A stretch of DNA of 32,351 nt from Verrucomicrobiota bacterium (GCA_003402695.1 QQNC01000009.1:1-32351); one strand, 5' to 3'. Numbered from the stretch's first letter, positions 24,390-31,634 are shown. Made by a program: numbers and translations. Notes: generated by a model from the sequence alone, not told the origin.

Positions 24390-25163
24390 TCAGTTCGCCA
24401 CCAGCGGGAAGATGGGCTGGTCCAGCCTCTGGCCGACCGAGAGCTTGAGCGGGTCGGTGGTCTGGTGGCCCGTGCCGCTGTAGGTCGTGCCGTCGGGCAT
24501 GTAGATGATCGCGATGGCCTCGCGCAGGCCGTCGGAGCGGTTGGGCCCGGCGTAGTGAAAGGTCATGCCGTTGTGGATGGTGACGGAGCCGGCCTTGAGC
24601 TCGCAGGTGACGGGCTTGATGCCCTTGGTCTGCGGGGCGACGGCGTAAAGATCCTGCGGGTCGCCGAGATTGACGGGCTCGATGTCGAACATCCGGTGCG
24701 TGCCGGGGATGAAGGACATGCAGCCGTTCTGAATCGTGGCATCGCGCAGGGCGACCCAGATGGTGAGCTGGTGCATCTTCTGCTGGTGCGGCCAGTAGGG
24801 CGTGTCCTGGTGCCACGGGGTCTTGGCGCCGGTGTGCGGCTCCTTGAAGAGCGCATGGTCATGCCAGATGCGGACGCTATTGCCCATCAGGCGCGCGGCG
24901 ATGCGGCCGAGCTTGGGGGACAGCACGAAGGGCTTCACCTTTGGGTAGCGGTGCCAGAGGTTGACGCACTGGATGAAGATCTGCTCGTAGCTGCCCTTGA
25001 CCCGGTTCGGGTCGAGATTCTTGGTGTCCTCTTTCACGCCGGCCTCGACGGCGTCGCGGAAGGCCGCGAGGTCCTCGCCGGTGAAGACGTCATTCAATTG
25101 AATGTAACCGTCGCGCTGGTAGTTGGAGATCTGCTGGGGGGTCAGGGGATATTCGTCGTTCAC
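24390..25163 (-). CDS. Phytanoyl-CoA dioxygenase (PhyH) family protein
   Basis: A 257-residue Fe(II)/2-oxoglutarate-dependent oxygenase of the PhyH family. The iron motif HxD is His118-x-Asp120 in TPWHQDTPYW. The distal His lies in HNGMTFHYAGPN (His203 most likely) and the 2-oxoglutarate-binding Arg in GLREA (Arg214). QNGCMSFIPGTHR is also typical. The ORF track extends to 25325, but the GTG at 25163 gives a normal start (MNDEYPLTPQQ) and avoids the divergent araC-type gene. Bacterial PhyH proteins hydroxylate diverse small molecules; the substrate here is unknown. Divergent pairing with an AraC regulator suggests inducible catabolic use. Confidence 0.9.
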   Translation of the reverse strand: MNDEYPLTPQQISNYQRDGYIQLNDVFTGEDLAAFRDAVEAGVKEDTKNLDPNRVKGSYEQIFIQCVNLWHRYPKVKPFVLSPKLGRIAARLMGNSVRIWHDHALFKEPHTGAKTPWHQDTPYWPHQQKMHQLTIWVALRDATIQNGCMSFIPGTHRMFDIEPVNLGDPQDLYAVAPQTKGIKPVTCELKAGSVTIHNGMTFHYAGPNRSDGLREAIAIIYMPDGTTYSGTGHQTTDPLKLSVGQRLDQPIFPLVAN

Positions 25164-25206
25164 AGTGCAGACCCTACCACAACCGGTGTTTTCCCGCTTG
25201 TACGGG

Positions 25207-26109
25207 GTGGTCAAAAACTTGAACGTTTCCGGTATCAAAGCGACCTTCACCATCAACCAGGCCAAGGTGCGCCTCAGTGCGACGCGCCCGCTCAACGTCG
25301 AGCACGTGCAGGTGATCGCGGACATTCCGCCCCACGACCACGACTACTACGAGGTGAGCGTGGTGGTGCGGGGACGCTGCCGGCACCACACCGCCGACGG
25401 CACGCAGGAGTTGGAGCCGGGTTCGGTGATCGTGGTGGCGCCGGGCGGGGTGCATGCTTTTTCGCGCCCGCACGGGGTGGAGTTCATCAACTTGTACTAT
25501 CTCGCGGAATGGCTGGCGGTGGGCTGGCGGGAACAGTGGGCGGAGCGGGGGCTGGTGCCGCTGTTCCTGGCGCAAGTGTTGTTCCGGCGGCAGGAGCAGC
25601 CGCGGCCGGCGGTGTTCCGGCTGGAGCCGCGGGCGGCGGTGGCGGTCGAGGCGGAGTTGGATGAAATCAGGTGCGAACTGGGGACGACGCAGCCTTCGCC
25701 GCTGTTCATCAAGGCGGCGTTCTTGAAGGTGCTCGTGCAACTCTCGCGGGCGTGTGATGCGACCCGGGAGGAGTTTTCCGCGCCAATCTGGGCGGTGATG
25801 CATGGCATCGAGGCGTGCATTGAGAACGGCCGGCCCTTCGACCACTCGGCGCAGCTGCGGGAATGGCCGGTGTCGGCCGACCACGCCAGCCGGCTGTTCC
25901 GGCGCGCGACGGGACTGGCGCCGCTCGAGTACTACCAGCGGCGCCGCATCCACCATGCGAGCGCGCGGCTGCTCGACAGCGAGCAGACGATCACGCAGGT
26001 CGCGATGGACCTCGGCTTTGCCGACTCCGCGCACTTCAGCCGGCTGTTCCGCAAGTACGCCGGGCTGACGCCGCGGGCGTATCGCGGGAAGTACAAGGTC
26101 GGGCGCTGA
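25207..26109 (+). CDS. AraC-family transcriptional regulator with cupin sensor
   Basis: A regulator of about 300 residues. The N-terminal cupin-like sensor domain (about 20-110) includes IPPHDHDYYEVSVVVRGR and GSVIVVAPGGVHAF. The C-terminal domain has two helix-turn-helices with SADHASRLFRRATGLAPLEYYQRRR and the AraC signature ITQVAMDLGFADSAHFSRLF, ending YAGLTPRAYR. The start is uncertain: the ORF track begins at 25123, inside the divergent PhyH gene; GTG 25207 is used here, with TTG 25219 or GTG 25267 possible. Divergence from the PhyH gene by about 43 bp indicates that it probably controls that gene through the shared gap. Confidence 0.9.
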   Translation: MVKNLNVSGIKATFTINQAKVRLSATRPLNVEHVQVIADIPPHDHDYYEVSVVVRGRCRHHTADGTQELEPGSVIVVAPGGVHAFSRPHGVEFINLYYLAEWLAVGWREQWAERGLVPLFLAQVLFRRQEQPRPAVFRLEPRAAVAVEAELDEIRCELGTTQPSPLFIKAAFLKVLVQLSRACDATREEFSAPIWAVMHGIEACIENGRPFDHSAQLREWPVSADHASRLFRRATGLAPLEYYQRRRIHHASARLLDSEQTITQVAMDLGFADSAHFSRLFRKYAGLTPRAYRGKYKVGR

Positions 26110-26164
26110 TCCTGATTTTTACCACGAAGCTCACAAAGCGCACGAAAATCGGACCTCGGAATTG

Positions 26165-26254
26165 ATCGCGGAAACGCGAAAGGGCGGAAACGCAGATCAA
26201 GTTTTCAGCTTTCAGGCGTATATTCCTGTTTTTGCACTTTCGCGTTACCGCGAT
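26165..26254. repeat. ATCGCGGAAACGCG palindromic repeat
   Basis: Left arm 26165-26184 (ATCGCGGAAACGCGAAAGGG) and right arm 26235-26254 pair at about 18 of 20 positions, with 50 bases between. It shares CGCGGAAACGCG and GGGCGGA-ACGC text with the element at 23187, so these are two copies of one family. It lies between the convergent araC-type and fpg-type genes. The stretch before it (26120-26150) has ACCACGAAG/CACGAAA repeats. Confidence 0.8.
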
Positions 26255-26260
26255 AAAATT

Positions 26261-27085
26261 TCAGATCTTCTGTCGGGCTGGTGACCAGCAGGTGGTGCGG
26301 CCGCCGATTTCGGCGCGGGCGAGGGGTGTGCCGGTGCGCGGGTCGCGTCCGCCGTCCTCCCAGCGGTGCCAGAACAGCCAGGTCTGGGGAATGTGGGCAT
26401 TGAGATCCGGGGGCAGGTAGTTGCCCCGGCCGGCGATGGTCGCGAGGGCCAGCCGGCAGACCCGGCGACATTCCTTCCAGAGGGCCTGGATTTCGGCGGG
26501 TTTGAGTGTGCCGGCACGGCGCCGGGGATGGATTGAGGCCCGCCACAGGATCTCATCGGCCATCCAGTTGCCGATGCCGGGGAAGCGCTCCTGCATGAGC
26601 AGCACGGCCTTGATCGGGGCGCGGCCGCGGCGTTGCAGGAAGCCGGCAACGGCGTCCACGGTGAACGCGGCGGACAGGATGGGCGGGGCGATCTTGGTCC
26701 ACCACGCGGGGGCAGCAGGGCCGTGGTGAAATTGGACGCGGCCAAACATCCGCGGGTCGGAAAACACGAGGCTCACTTGGGCGGTCTTGAGGACCAAGTG
26801 GTCGTGCTTGAGCGGCGTGTAACCGGCGGCCTCGGCGCGGAGTTCACCGCTCATGCCGAGGTGCACCCCGACCCAGGCGCCGCCACTGAAACGGAAGAGC
26901 ATCTGTTTTGCCTGCGCCTCGGAGGAGAGATACTTGGCCCCGGTGAGCGCGCGCTGGATCGCGACGGGGCGGGTGCCGCGGAAGATCTTCGCCGCCGGAT
27001 GTAGCTGGACGGACTTGATGCGCTGGCCGACGGCCGCCTGGGCCCAGCGTTTGCGGAAGAATTCAACCTCGGCGAATTCGGGCAT
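26261..27085 (-). CDS. Formamidopyrimidine-DNA glycosylase family, zincless
   Basis: A 274-residue Fpg/Nei-family base-excision DNA glycosylase. The start MPEFAEVEFF supplies the catalytic Pro (after Met removal) and Glu. The N-terminal beta sandwich has VGVHLGMSGEL and the DPRMFGRV stretch. The helix-two-turn-helix is RFPGIGNWMADEILWRA. The C-terminal finger keeps GTPLARAEIGGRTT, but the four zinc Cys of classical Fpg are replaced (RDPRTGTP and TCWSPARQ), so it is a zincless finger as in some Nei-type enzymes. Its substrate could be 8-oxoguanine or oxidised pyrimidines. The gene stands alone with its own promoter candidate. Confidence 0.9.
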   Translation of the reverse strand: MPEFAEVEFFRKRWAQAAVGQRIKSVQLHPAAKIFRGTRPVAIQRALTGAKYLSSEAQAKQMLFRFSGGAWVGVHLGMSGELRAEAAGYTPLKHDHLVLKTAQVSLVFSDPRMFGRVQFHHGPAAPAWWTKIAPPILSAAFTVDAVAGFLQRRGRAPIKAVLLMQERFPGIGNWMADEILWRASIHPRRRAGTLKPAEIQALWKECRRVCRLALATIAGRGNYLPPDLNAHIPQTWLFWHRWEDGGRDPRTGTPLARAEIGGRTTCWSPARQKI

Positions 27086-27093
27086 GGGATCGG

Positions 27094-27124
27094 ATTAGTT
27101 GCCCTCGGAACACGCGGAACGCAA
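27094..27124 (-). promoter_or_regulatory. Candidate fpg-type gene promoter, probably leaderless
   Basis: On the minus strand ACTAAT (27094-27099) lies 8 nt before the ATG at 27085. A TTGCGT lies 19 bp further up (27119-27124). The spacer is long, but the -10 is good and its distance to the ATG matches the sod and SGNH genes. Confidence 0.35.
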
Positions 27125-27168
27125 CTGGGCCGGAGGGGGATCTATTTCCGTGTATTCCGTGGGCCCAC

Positions 27169-27732
27169 TCAGGTTAGCGTCGCGGCGAATTCGCTGAAGC
27201 TGGAATAAATGGGAATCTGATGCGCGGCGATCTCGGGCAGGGTGGCCGGATCAATTTTCCCGGTGCGAACGGCCGCGATGTTGATCTGGGCCGCGAGCGC
27301 GGCGCCGATGTCTGCGGCCGAATCGCCCACCATCCAGCACTGGGCGGGGTCGAGGCGGTGCGCGGCGATCTGCTCGAGGATGAAACGCGGCGAGGGCTTG
27401 CGGTAGTGGACGGGCTGGCCGGGCGCCTCGGGGGCGATGCCCACGGCGTCGAAGAGCGGCGAGCCGAGGTCGAGCAGTTCCTCCATGCGGGCGTTGACGC
27501 GGAGGGTGTCGTCGAGGGTGTGCAGTCCGCGGCCGATGCCGGACTGGTTGGTGAGGAGGAAGAGTTTGTACCCGAGGGAGCGTGCGCGGCGGAGGCCCGC
27601 GGCGGCGCCGGGAATGAGTTCCACGCCGGCGGGATCGGCCAGGTAGACCTGGTCGATGATCAGCGTCCCATCGCGGTCGAGGAACAGAGCTCGGCGATTT
27701 TCGATTTTCAATTTTTGAGTTTCAATTTCCAA
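27169..27732 (-). CDS. HAD phosphatase, heptose-1,7-bisphosphatase-like (GmhB type)
   Basis: A HAD-superfamily histidinol/heptose-bisphosphate phosphatase of about 180 residues. Motif I is LFLDRDGTLI (nucleophile Asp19, acid Asp21), motif II LLTNQSGIGRG, the motif III region HYRKPSPRF, and motif IV MVGDSAADI. It would remove the 1-phosphate of heptose bisphosphate after the upstream kinase. The zinc-binding Cys/His loop of classical GmhB is absent (APEAPGQPVHYRKP), so another sugar bisphosphate remains possible. It lies 57 bp after the heptose kinase gene. The start is uncertain: TTG 27732 falls in an AT-rich quasi-repeat; TTG 27711 (MKIENRRALFLDRDG) is an alternative. Confidence 0.85.
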   Translation of the reverse strand: MEIETQKLKIENRRALFLDRDGTLIIDQVYLADPAGVELIPGAAAGLRRARSLGYKLFLLTNQSGIGRGLHTLDDTLRVNARMEELLDLGSPLFDAVGIAPEAPGQPVHYRKPSPRFILEQIAAHRLDPAQCWMVGDSAADIGAALAAQINIAAVRTGKIDPATLPEIAAHQIPIYSSFSEFAATLT

Positions 27733-27789
27733 GCGAAGGGTCGGCGGGAATTTGCGGCTTGGACCGCTGACAACCGCCGGCGCGACGAA

Positions 27790-28779
27790 CTACTGTTCGT
27801 GGGCGACGTAGGCGGTGAGTTCGGCGGGCGTGACGGTGGCGGTGCCAATCTTGCCGACGACAACGCCCGCGGCGGCGTTGGAGAAATGGGCGGCGTCCTC
27901 AAGCTTCGCGCCGGCCGTGAGGGCGAGCACGAGCGCGGCGAGGGAGGTGTCACCGGCGCCGGAAACGTCGAAGACCTCGCGGGCGGCGGTGGGGATGATT
28001 TTCTTCACGCAGCCGTTTTCGCTGAGCAGCATGCCATCTTCACCGAGCGTAATGACGAGATGCTTGGTCGCGTAGAGCGTGTGCAGCTTGGCGCAGACCT
28101 CGGTGTCGGGGAAGGGCGTGTGCGGCAGGATCTTGATGCCGGCGAGTTGAAGCGCCTCGCGCTTGTTGGGGGTGATGAGGTCGAGGCCCTTGAACGTGAG
28201 GTGGCGGCGCGGCTTGGGGTCCAGCGCGATGAATTTACCGGCGGCGCGGGCGAGTTTGGCCAAGCGCGCGATGACCTCGTTGTTGAGGATGCCCTTGGCG
28301 TAGTCCGAGATGATGACGGCGTCGCAGGCTTCGATTTGCCCGGCCAGCAGCGCTTCCGCCTGGTTGGGAGAGACATGGTAGTCCGCCGGCGGGGATTCCC
28401 GATCGATGCGGCAAACCTGATGCCGGTCCACCATCACGCGGGTCTTCACGATGGTCTGGCCCTTGCCGGGGGTGGAAAGGGTAAGGATGCCGCTCCCCGA
28501 TAGTTTCTTGCGCAGGGTGGCGCCCACATCGTCCGCCCCGAAATATCCCGCCACGGTGCACTTGGCCCCCAACGCGACGAGGTTCAGGGCGACGTTGCCA
28601 GCCCCGCCGGCGGTGGTGGTTTCGTGGTCAACGTTGACGACCGGAACCGGCGCCTCGGGCGACAGGCGGGTCGCATTGCCCCAGATGTAGCGGTCGAGCA
28701 TCACGTCGCCGACGACGAGGATGCGCAGTTTCGCGATATCCTTAAGCAGACGCGGAAGGTTTTTTATCTGAGTTCCCAT
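27790..28779 (-). CDS. rfaE1: D-glycero-beta-D-manno-heptose-7-phosphate kinase
   Basis: A 329-residue PfkB/ribokinase-family kinase with the RfaE domain I pattern: KLRILVVGDVMLDRYIWGNA, RLSPEAPVPVVNV, AGGAGNVALNL, IISDYAKGIL, DPKPRRHLTFKG, TPNKREA and the catalytic DVSGAGDTSLAALVLAL (base Asp277). It phosphorylates heptose-7-phosphate at C1 on the way to ADP-heptose, an LPS core precursor. The nucleotidyltransferase half of the fused HldE is missing, so that activity must be encoded elsewhere. Its ATG overlaps the 3' end of the M24 peptidase gene by 16 bp, and a GmhB-like phosphatase follows, forming a small operon. Confidence 0.93.
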   Translation of the reverse strand: MGTQIKNLPRLLKDIAKLRILVVGDVMLDRYIWGNATRLSPEAPVPVVNVDHETTTAGGAGNVALNLVALGAKCTVAGYFGADDVGATLRKKLSGSGILTLSTPGKGQTIVKTRVMVDRHQVCRIDRESPPADYHVSPNQAEALLAGQIEACDAVIISDYAKGILNNEVIARLAKLARAAGKFIALDPKPRRHLTFKGLDLITPNKREALQLAGIKILPHTPFPDTEVCAKLHTLYATKHLVITLGEDGMLLSENGCVKKIIPTAAREVFDVSGAGDTSLAALVLALTAGAKLEDAAHFSNAAAGVVVGKIGTATVTPAELTAYVAHEQ

Positions 28780-29903
28780 TCGTAGTGGTATTTGGAAAGC
28801 ATTTTGGCGCCGCGGTCGGTGACCTGCACGACGTCCTCGATCCGGCAGCCGCCCAGGCCGGGGTAGTAGAGGCCGGGCTCGACGGTCACGACGGCGCCCT
28901 TCTGGAGTCGCATGGAAACGGCGGGGCTCAGGCGCGGCATCTCGTGGACGGCGAGGCCGAGGCCATGACCGGTGCCGTGGAAGTAGCCGACCGAGCCGTT
29001 CTTGGTGTGCTTGGTCTTGTAGCCGGCCGCGACGAAGGTGGCGGCGACCGTTTGGTGCACCTTCTGGCCGTCCACGCCAGTGCGGATCATCCGGATCGCG
29101 GCGAGCTGGGCGGCGCGGACCGTGGCGACGAGCCGGCGCTGGGCGTCACTGGCCCGGCCGCGCAGGAAGGTGCGGGTCATGTCGCCGTAATATCCGGTGG
29201 CGGTGACGCTCGGAAAAATGTCGAGGATGATGAGCTCGTTCGGGCGGAGCGGGCCGGTGCCGCGGTTGTGCGGATCGCAGGCCTGGTCGCCGCCGGCGAC
29301 GATGGTGTTGAGGGAGGAGCCGCCCTCGCGCAGGATGGCGCTCTCGATGGCGAACTTCAGGACCTCGGACGTGAGCGGTTTACCGGCGTAGCGGAGGGTG
29401 CGGCCCTTCGGGCGCGACGCGCGCAGGATGGCCTCGGCGGCGGCGAAGCCGACGGAGCTGAGGCGGTTGCCCTCGCGGATGGCGGCGGCCTCGGCGTCGG
29501 ACTTGATCTCGCGCTCGGGAAACATCGGTCCGCCGGCGGGCTCGAGGCGCAGGCCGAGGGCGCGGAGCTTCAGGAAGAGGGCAACGGGAAAATCATCCGG
29601 CACCCGGAAGCCGCGCAGGCGGTAGGCGCGGGCGAGCTCGGCGATGACCTCGGGGATGCCGACCTTGCGACGGGGCCAGCGGGCGACGGCGCGGGCGTGC
29701 CAGTCGGCGAGGGGCAGGACGGTGTCGAAGGTGCGGGCCTTCTTGACCCGGCCGAACTCGAGTGCGTTTTGGACGCAGAAACGCTTATGGCCGATGCCGA
29801 AGCTGATGAACGGGTCCGGCACGCCGACGCGGCTGAAATAGAGCTGGTCGGAGCTCGTGGCGGTGTCGGCGTAGAGGAGGGGAGGAAGCGGGGAGGAGGC
29901 CAC
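28764..29903 (-). CDS. M24-family Xaa-Pro aminopeptidase-like protein
   Basis: A 379-residue M24 metallopeptidase. The N-terminal creatinase-type domain (1-135) precedes a pita-bread catalytic domain with all five metal ligands: Asp228 (IILDIFPS), Asp241 (YGDMTRTF), His313 (FHGTGHGLGLAVHE), Glu342 (VTVEPGLYYPG) and Glu356 (CRIEDVVQVT). It should cleave X-Pro bonds at peptide N termini, using two metal ions in the cytoplasm. The start is GTG at 29903 (MASSPLPPLLYAD). It is the first gene of an operon with the heptose kinase and phosphatase genes, with no obvious functional link to them. Confidence 0.93.
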   Translation of the reverse strand: MASSPLPPLLYADTATSSDQLYFSRVGVPDPFISFGIGHKRFCVQNALEFGRVKKARTFDTVLPLADWHARAVARWPRRKVGIPEVIAELARAYRLRGFRVPDDFPVALFLKLRALGLRLEPAGGPMFPEREIKSDAEAAAIREGNRLSSVGFAAAEAILRASRPKGRTLRYAGKPLTSEVLKFAIESAILREGGSSLNTIVAGGDQACDPHNRGTGPLRPNELIILDIFPSVTATGYYGDMTRTFLRGRASDAQRRLVATVRAAQLAAIRMIRTGVDGQKVHQTVAATFVAAGYKTKHTKNGSVGYFHGTGHGLGLAVHEMPRLSPAVSMRLQKGAVVTVEPGLYYPGLGGCRIEDVVQVTDRGAKMLSKYHYEWELR

Positions 29904-29917
29904 GGCGGAGAGAGAGG

Positions 29918-29947
29918 TTGAACTGGGGGGCGCGGGTGATTAGCCAA
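29918..29947 (+). promoter_or_regulatory. Candidate DUF192-gene promoter
   Basis: TTGAAC (29918-29923), a 17-bp spacer and TAGCCA (29941-29946) end 8 nt before the GTG at 29955. It interleaves with the opposite-strand candidate for the M24 gene. Confidence 0.35.
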
Positions 29948-29967
29948 CGAGTCTGTGAAAAACGCAA
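29939..29967 (-). promoter_or_regulatory. Candidate M24-peptidase operon promoter
   Basis: On the minus strand TTGCGT (29962-29967), a 17-bp spacer and GCTAAT (29939-29944) lie 35 bases before the GTG start at 29903. The -35 lies inside the first codons of the divergent DUF192 gene, so the two promoters overlap. Confidence 0.35.
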
Positions 29968-30479
29968 ATCTGGTTTCTCTGGTCGGTTGCGGGCTGGCCC
30001 TGCTGCTGGCGGCGGGCTGCGGGGCGAAGGCGCCCGAGCCGGTGGCGGTGGTCAAGACGGTCGCGGATTATTTTCCGATCAAGGTGGGGGACCAGATGGT
30101 GCGCATGCAGCTCGCAGTGCTGCCGCAGGAGCAGGAGCGCGGACTGATGGAGCGGCGCGATCTGGCGCCGGACCAGGGCATGATCTTTGTCTACCGCTCG
30201 GCCCAGCAGATGACATTCTGGATGCACAACACGCCCACGGCGCTCGATATCGGGTATTTCAACGCCGCCGGCGAACTCGTGGAAATCTACCCGATGCTGC
30301 CCTACGACGAGAAGACGGTCGCGTCGCGCAGCCGGGACCTGAAATTTGCGCTGGAGATGAACCTGAACTGGTACCGCGACCATGGCGTGAAACCGGGCGC
30401 GCGGCTTGACCTCACGGCACTGGCCGAGGCGTTGAAGGCGCGGGATATCGATCCCAAGAAACTCAGGTTGGAGGAGTGA
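29955..30479 (+). CDS. DUF192-family lipoprotein
   Basis: A 174-residue protein with a lipoprotein signal peptide: hydrophobic LVGCGLALLL and lipobox LAAGC with the lipid-bearing Cys22, so it is probably anchored in an envelope membrane. The DUF192 domain fills the mature part, with LAVLPQEQERGLMERRDLAP, MIFVYRSAQQMTFWMHNT and LDIGYFNAAGELVEIYPM. Function of this small beta-barrel family is unknown. The start is GTG (MKNANLV). Its 3' end converges on an unknown minus-strand gene. Confidence 0.9.
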   Translation: MKNANLVSLVGCGLALLLAAGCGAKAPEPVAVVKTVADYFPIKVGDQMVRMQLAVLPQEQERGLMERRDLAPDQGMIFVYRSAQQMTFWMHNTPTALDIGYFNAAGELVEIYPMLPYDEKTVASRSRDLKFALEMNLNWYRDHGVKPGARLDLTALAEALKARDIDPKKLRLEE

Positions 30480-30530
30480 TTGGGCGGATCCTTTGGGGAT
30501 GCGGCCAGGGCGCCGTGGCCCCGTTTAAAA

Positions 30531-30555
30531 CCTAACGCGTTAGGGTCAACGCGTT
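30531..30555. repeat. Repeated AACGCGTT palindromes
   Basis: A perfect 14-bp palindrome CCTAACGCGTTAGG (30531-30544) contains AACGCGTT, which recurs as a second palindrome at 30548-30555, 14 bp away. This is operator-like spacing, yet it lies between the ends of two convergent genes. A weak GGCCA/TGGCC stem precedes it. Confidence 0.6.
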
Positions 30556-30582
30556 CCAGCTCCAATCCGAGGCCGAGCAGCT

Positions 30583-31020
30583 TCAGTCCTTCGGAATCTC
30601 GTTGTTGGTCCGGAGCACGATGACGGGCTCCTTGGTTTTCACCCAGAGCTCGGCTTCCTTGTAGTGCTTCGCGGGCACGCACTCGAAGGCCTCGCCGACG
30701 GTCTTGACCGGCAGCAGGCGGCCTTTTTTCGAGGCGTTGAAATCGTAGGCGGCCTTGAAGACGCGGTCGGGCGTGGTCGAGGGGCTGACGCCGTCCGGGA
30801 TCTGTAGCACCCAGCCGGTGAAATCCATCTTGGGCAGCTTCCCCTCGGGGTCGGACACGACGATGACGTACTGCTTCTTGACCGCCGGCGGCTTCTCCTC
30901 GTCACCGGGGTCGGGTTGGACGGCGAGGTTCATCTCCTCCATCACCCGCCGGAGCACGGCGGGGTCGATCTGGTTCTTTTTGAGGATCTCGGCGACTTTG
31001 CTGACGTCAATTTTCGGCAT
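30583..31020 (-). CDS. Conserved-looking hypothetical protein
   Basis: Not recognised. A 145-residue soluble, mildly acidic protein without signal peptide. Residues 1-30 (DVSKVAEILKKNQIDPAVLR) look helical and resemble a small helical binding module. Residues about 35-47 are Pro/Glu-rich linker. Residues 48-140 look like a compact alpha/beta domain (QYVIVVSDPEGKLPKMDF, GWVLQIPDG, KHYKEAELWVKTKEPVIVL). Codon use and third-position GC agree with its neighbours, so it is probably real. It stands alone between convergent and divergent neighbours. Confidence 0.75.
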   Translation of the reverse strand: MPKIDVSKVAEILKKNQIDPAVLRRVMEEMNLAVQPDPGDEEKPPAVKKQYVIVVSDPEGKLPKMDFTGWVLQIPDGVSPSTTPDRVFKAAYDFNASKKGRLLPVKTVGEAFECVPAKHYKEAELWVKTKEPVIVLRTNNEIPKD

Positions 31021-31081
31021 GGTGTTTTCCGTTTAGGGGACCACGAATGGACACGAATGAACCGGAATGTAAAGGCGGCGC

Positions 31082-31585
31082 ATGGCTGAGGAATATTTTG
31101 ACGTAGTAAACGAGCGCGATGAGCCCGTTGGCCGGGCCCCGCGCCGGGAAGTCCATGCGCGCAAATTGTGGCATCGGGCGGTGCATATCCTGGTGTTTGA
31201 CGCGGCCGGCCGGATTTTTCTCCAGAAACGCTCCATGAAGAAGGATATGTCGCCGGGCCTCTGGGATTCCTCCTGCGCGGGCCACGTGGATGCGGGCGAG
31301 GACTACGATGCCGCGGCGGTGCGGGAATTGGGTGAGGAGCTGGGCCTCCAGCTGGCGGAGACGCCCGAGCGGTGGCTGCGGCTCGAATCGCGGCCCGAGA
31401 CCGGCTGGGAATTCTGCTGGGTTTACCGGCTGACTCATGAGGGGCCGTTTACGTTGCACCCGGAAGAAATCGAGACGGGCGAATGGCTGACGATGGACGA
31501 AGTACGGCGGCGCCTGGCGAATCAGCCGGAGCAGTACTGCTCAGCGTTTAGGCTGATCTGGTCGCTGACGGACGTAGGGCGGTAA
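31082..31585 (+). CDS. Nudix hydrolase (isopentenyl-diphosphate isomerase-like group)
   Basis: A 167-residue Nudix protein. The Nudix box lies at residues 67-89: GHVDAGEDYDAAAVRELGEE, matching G-x5-E-x7-RE-x2-EE. The start (EEYFDVVNERDEPVGRAPR) and HARKLWHRAVHILVFDAAG are typical of the YfcD/IDI-like branch, which hydrolyses nucleotide or isoprenoid-type diphosphates; the substrate is unknown. It is a single gene. Its upstream gap contains degenerate GGACACGAATG repeats and a TGTAAA hexamer 8 nt before the ATG. Its TAA stop falls inside a short inverted repeat shared with the convergent gene. Confidence 0.92.
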   Translation: MAEEYFDVVNERDEPVGRAPRREVHARKLWHRAVHILVFDAAGRIFLQKRSMKKDMSPGLWDSSCAGHVDAGEDYDAAAVRELGEELGLQLAETPERWLRLESRPETGWEFCWVYRLTHEGPFTLHPEEIETGEWLTMDEVRRRLANQPEQYCSAFRLIWSLTDVGR

Positions 31586-31634
31586 GACGAACGCAAGCCA
31601 CCTCGGAAAAGGCCGGCCAGAGACCCCGCCTTAC
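31573..31634. repeat. Inverted repeat spanning both stop codons of convergent genes
   Basis: GTAGGGCGGTAA (31574-31585) and GACCCCGCCTTAC (31622-31634) form imperfect arms. The left arm contains the TAA of the Nudix gene, and the right arm contains the stop codon of the opposite gene. A similar GTAGGGCGGG begins at the DUF3445 stop codon (20426). Confidence 0.55.

Noticed and set aside
24465-25664. 399-residue plus-strand ORF across the PhyH and AraC genes
   Set aside because: Overlaps two convincing genes on both strands; it has no signature of its own.
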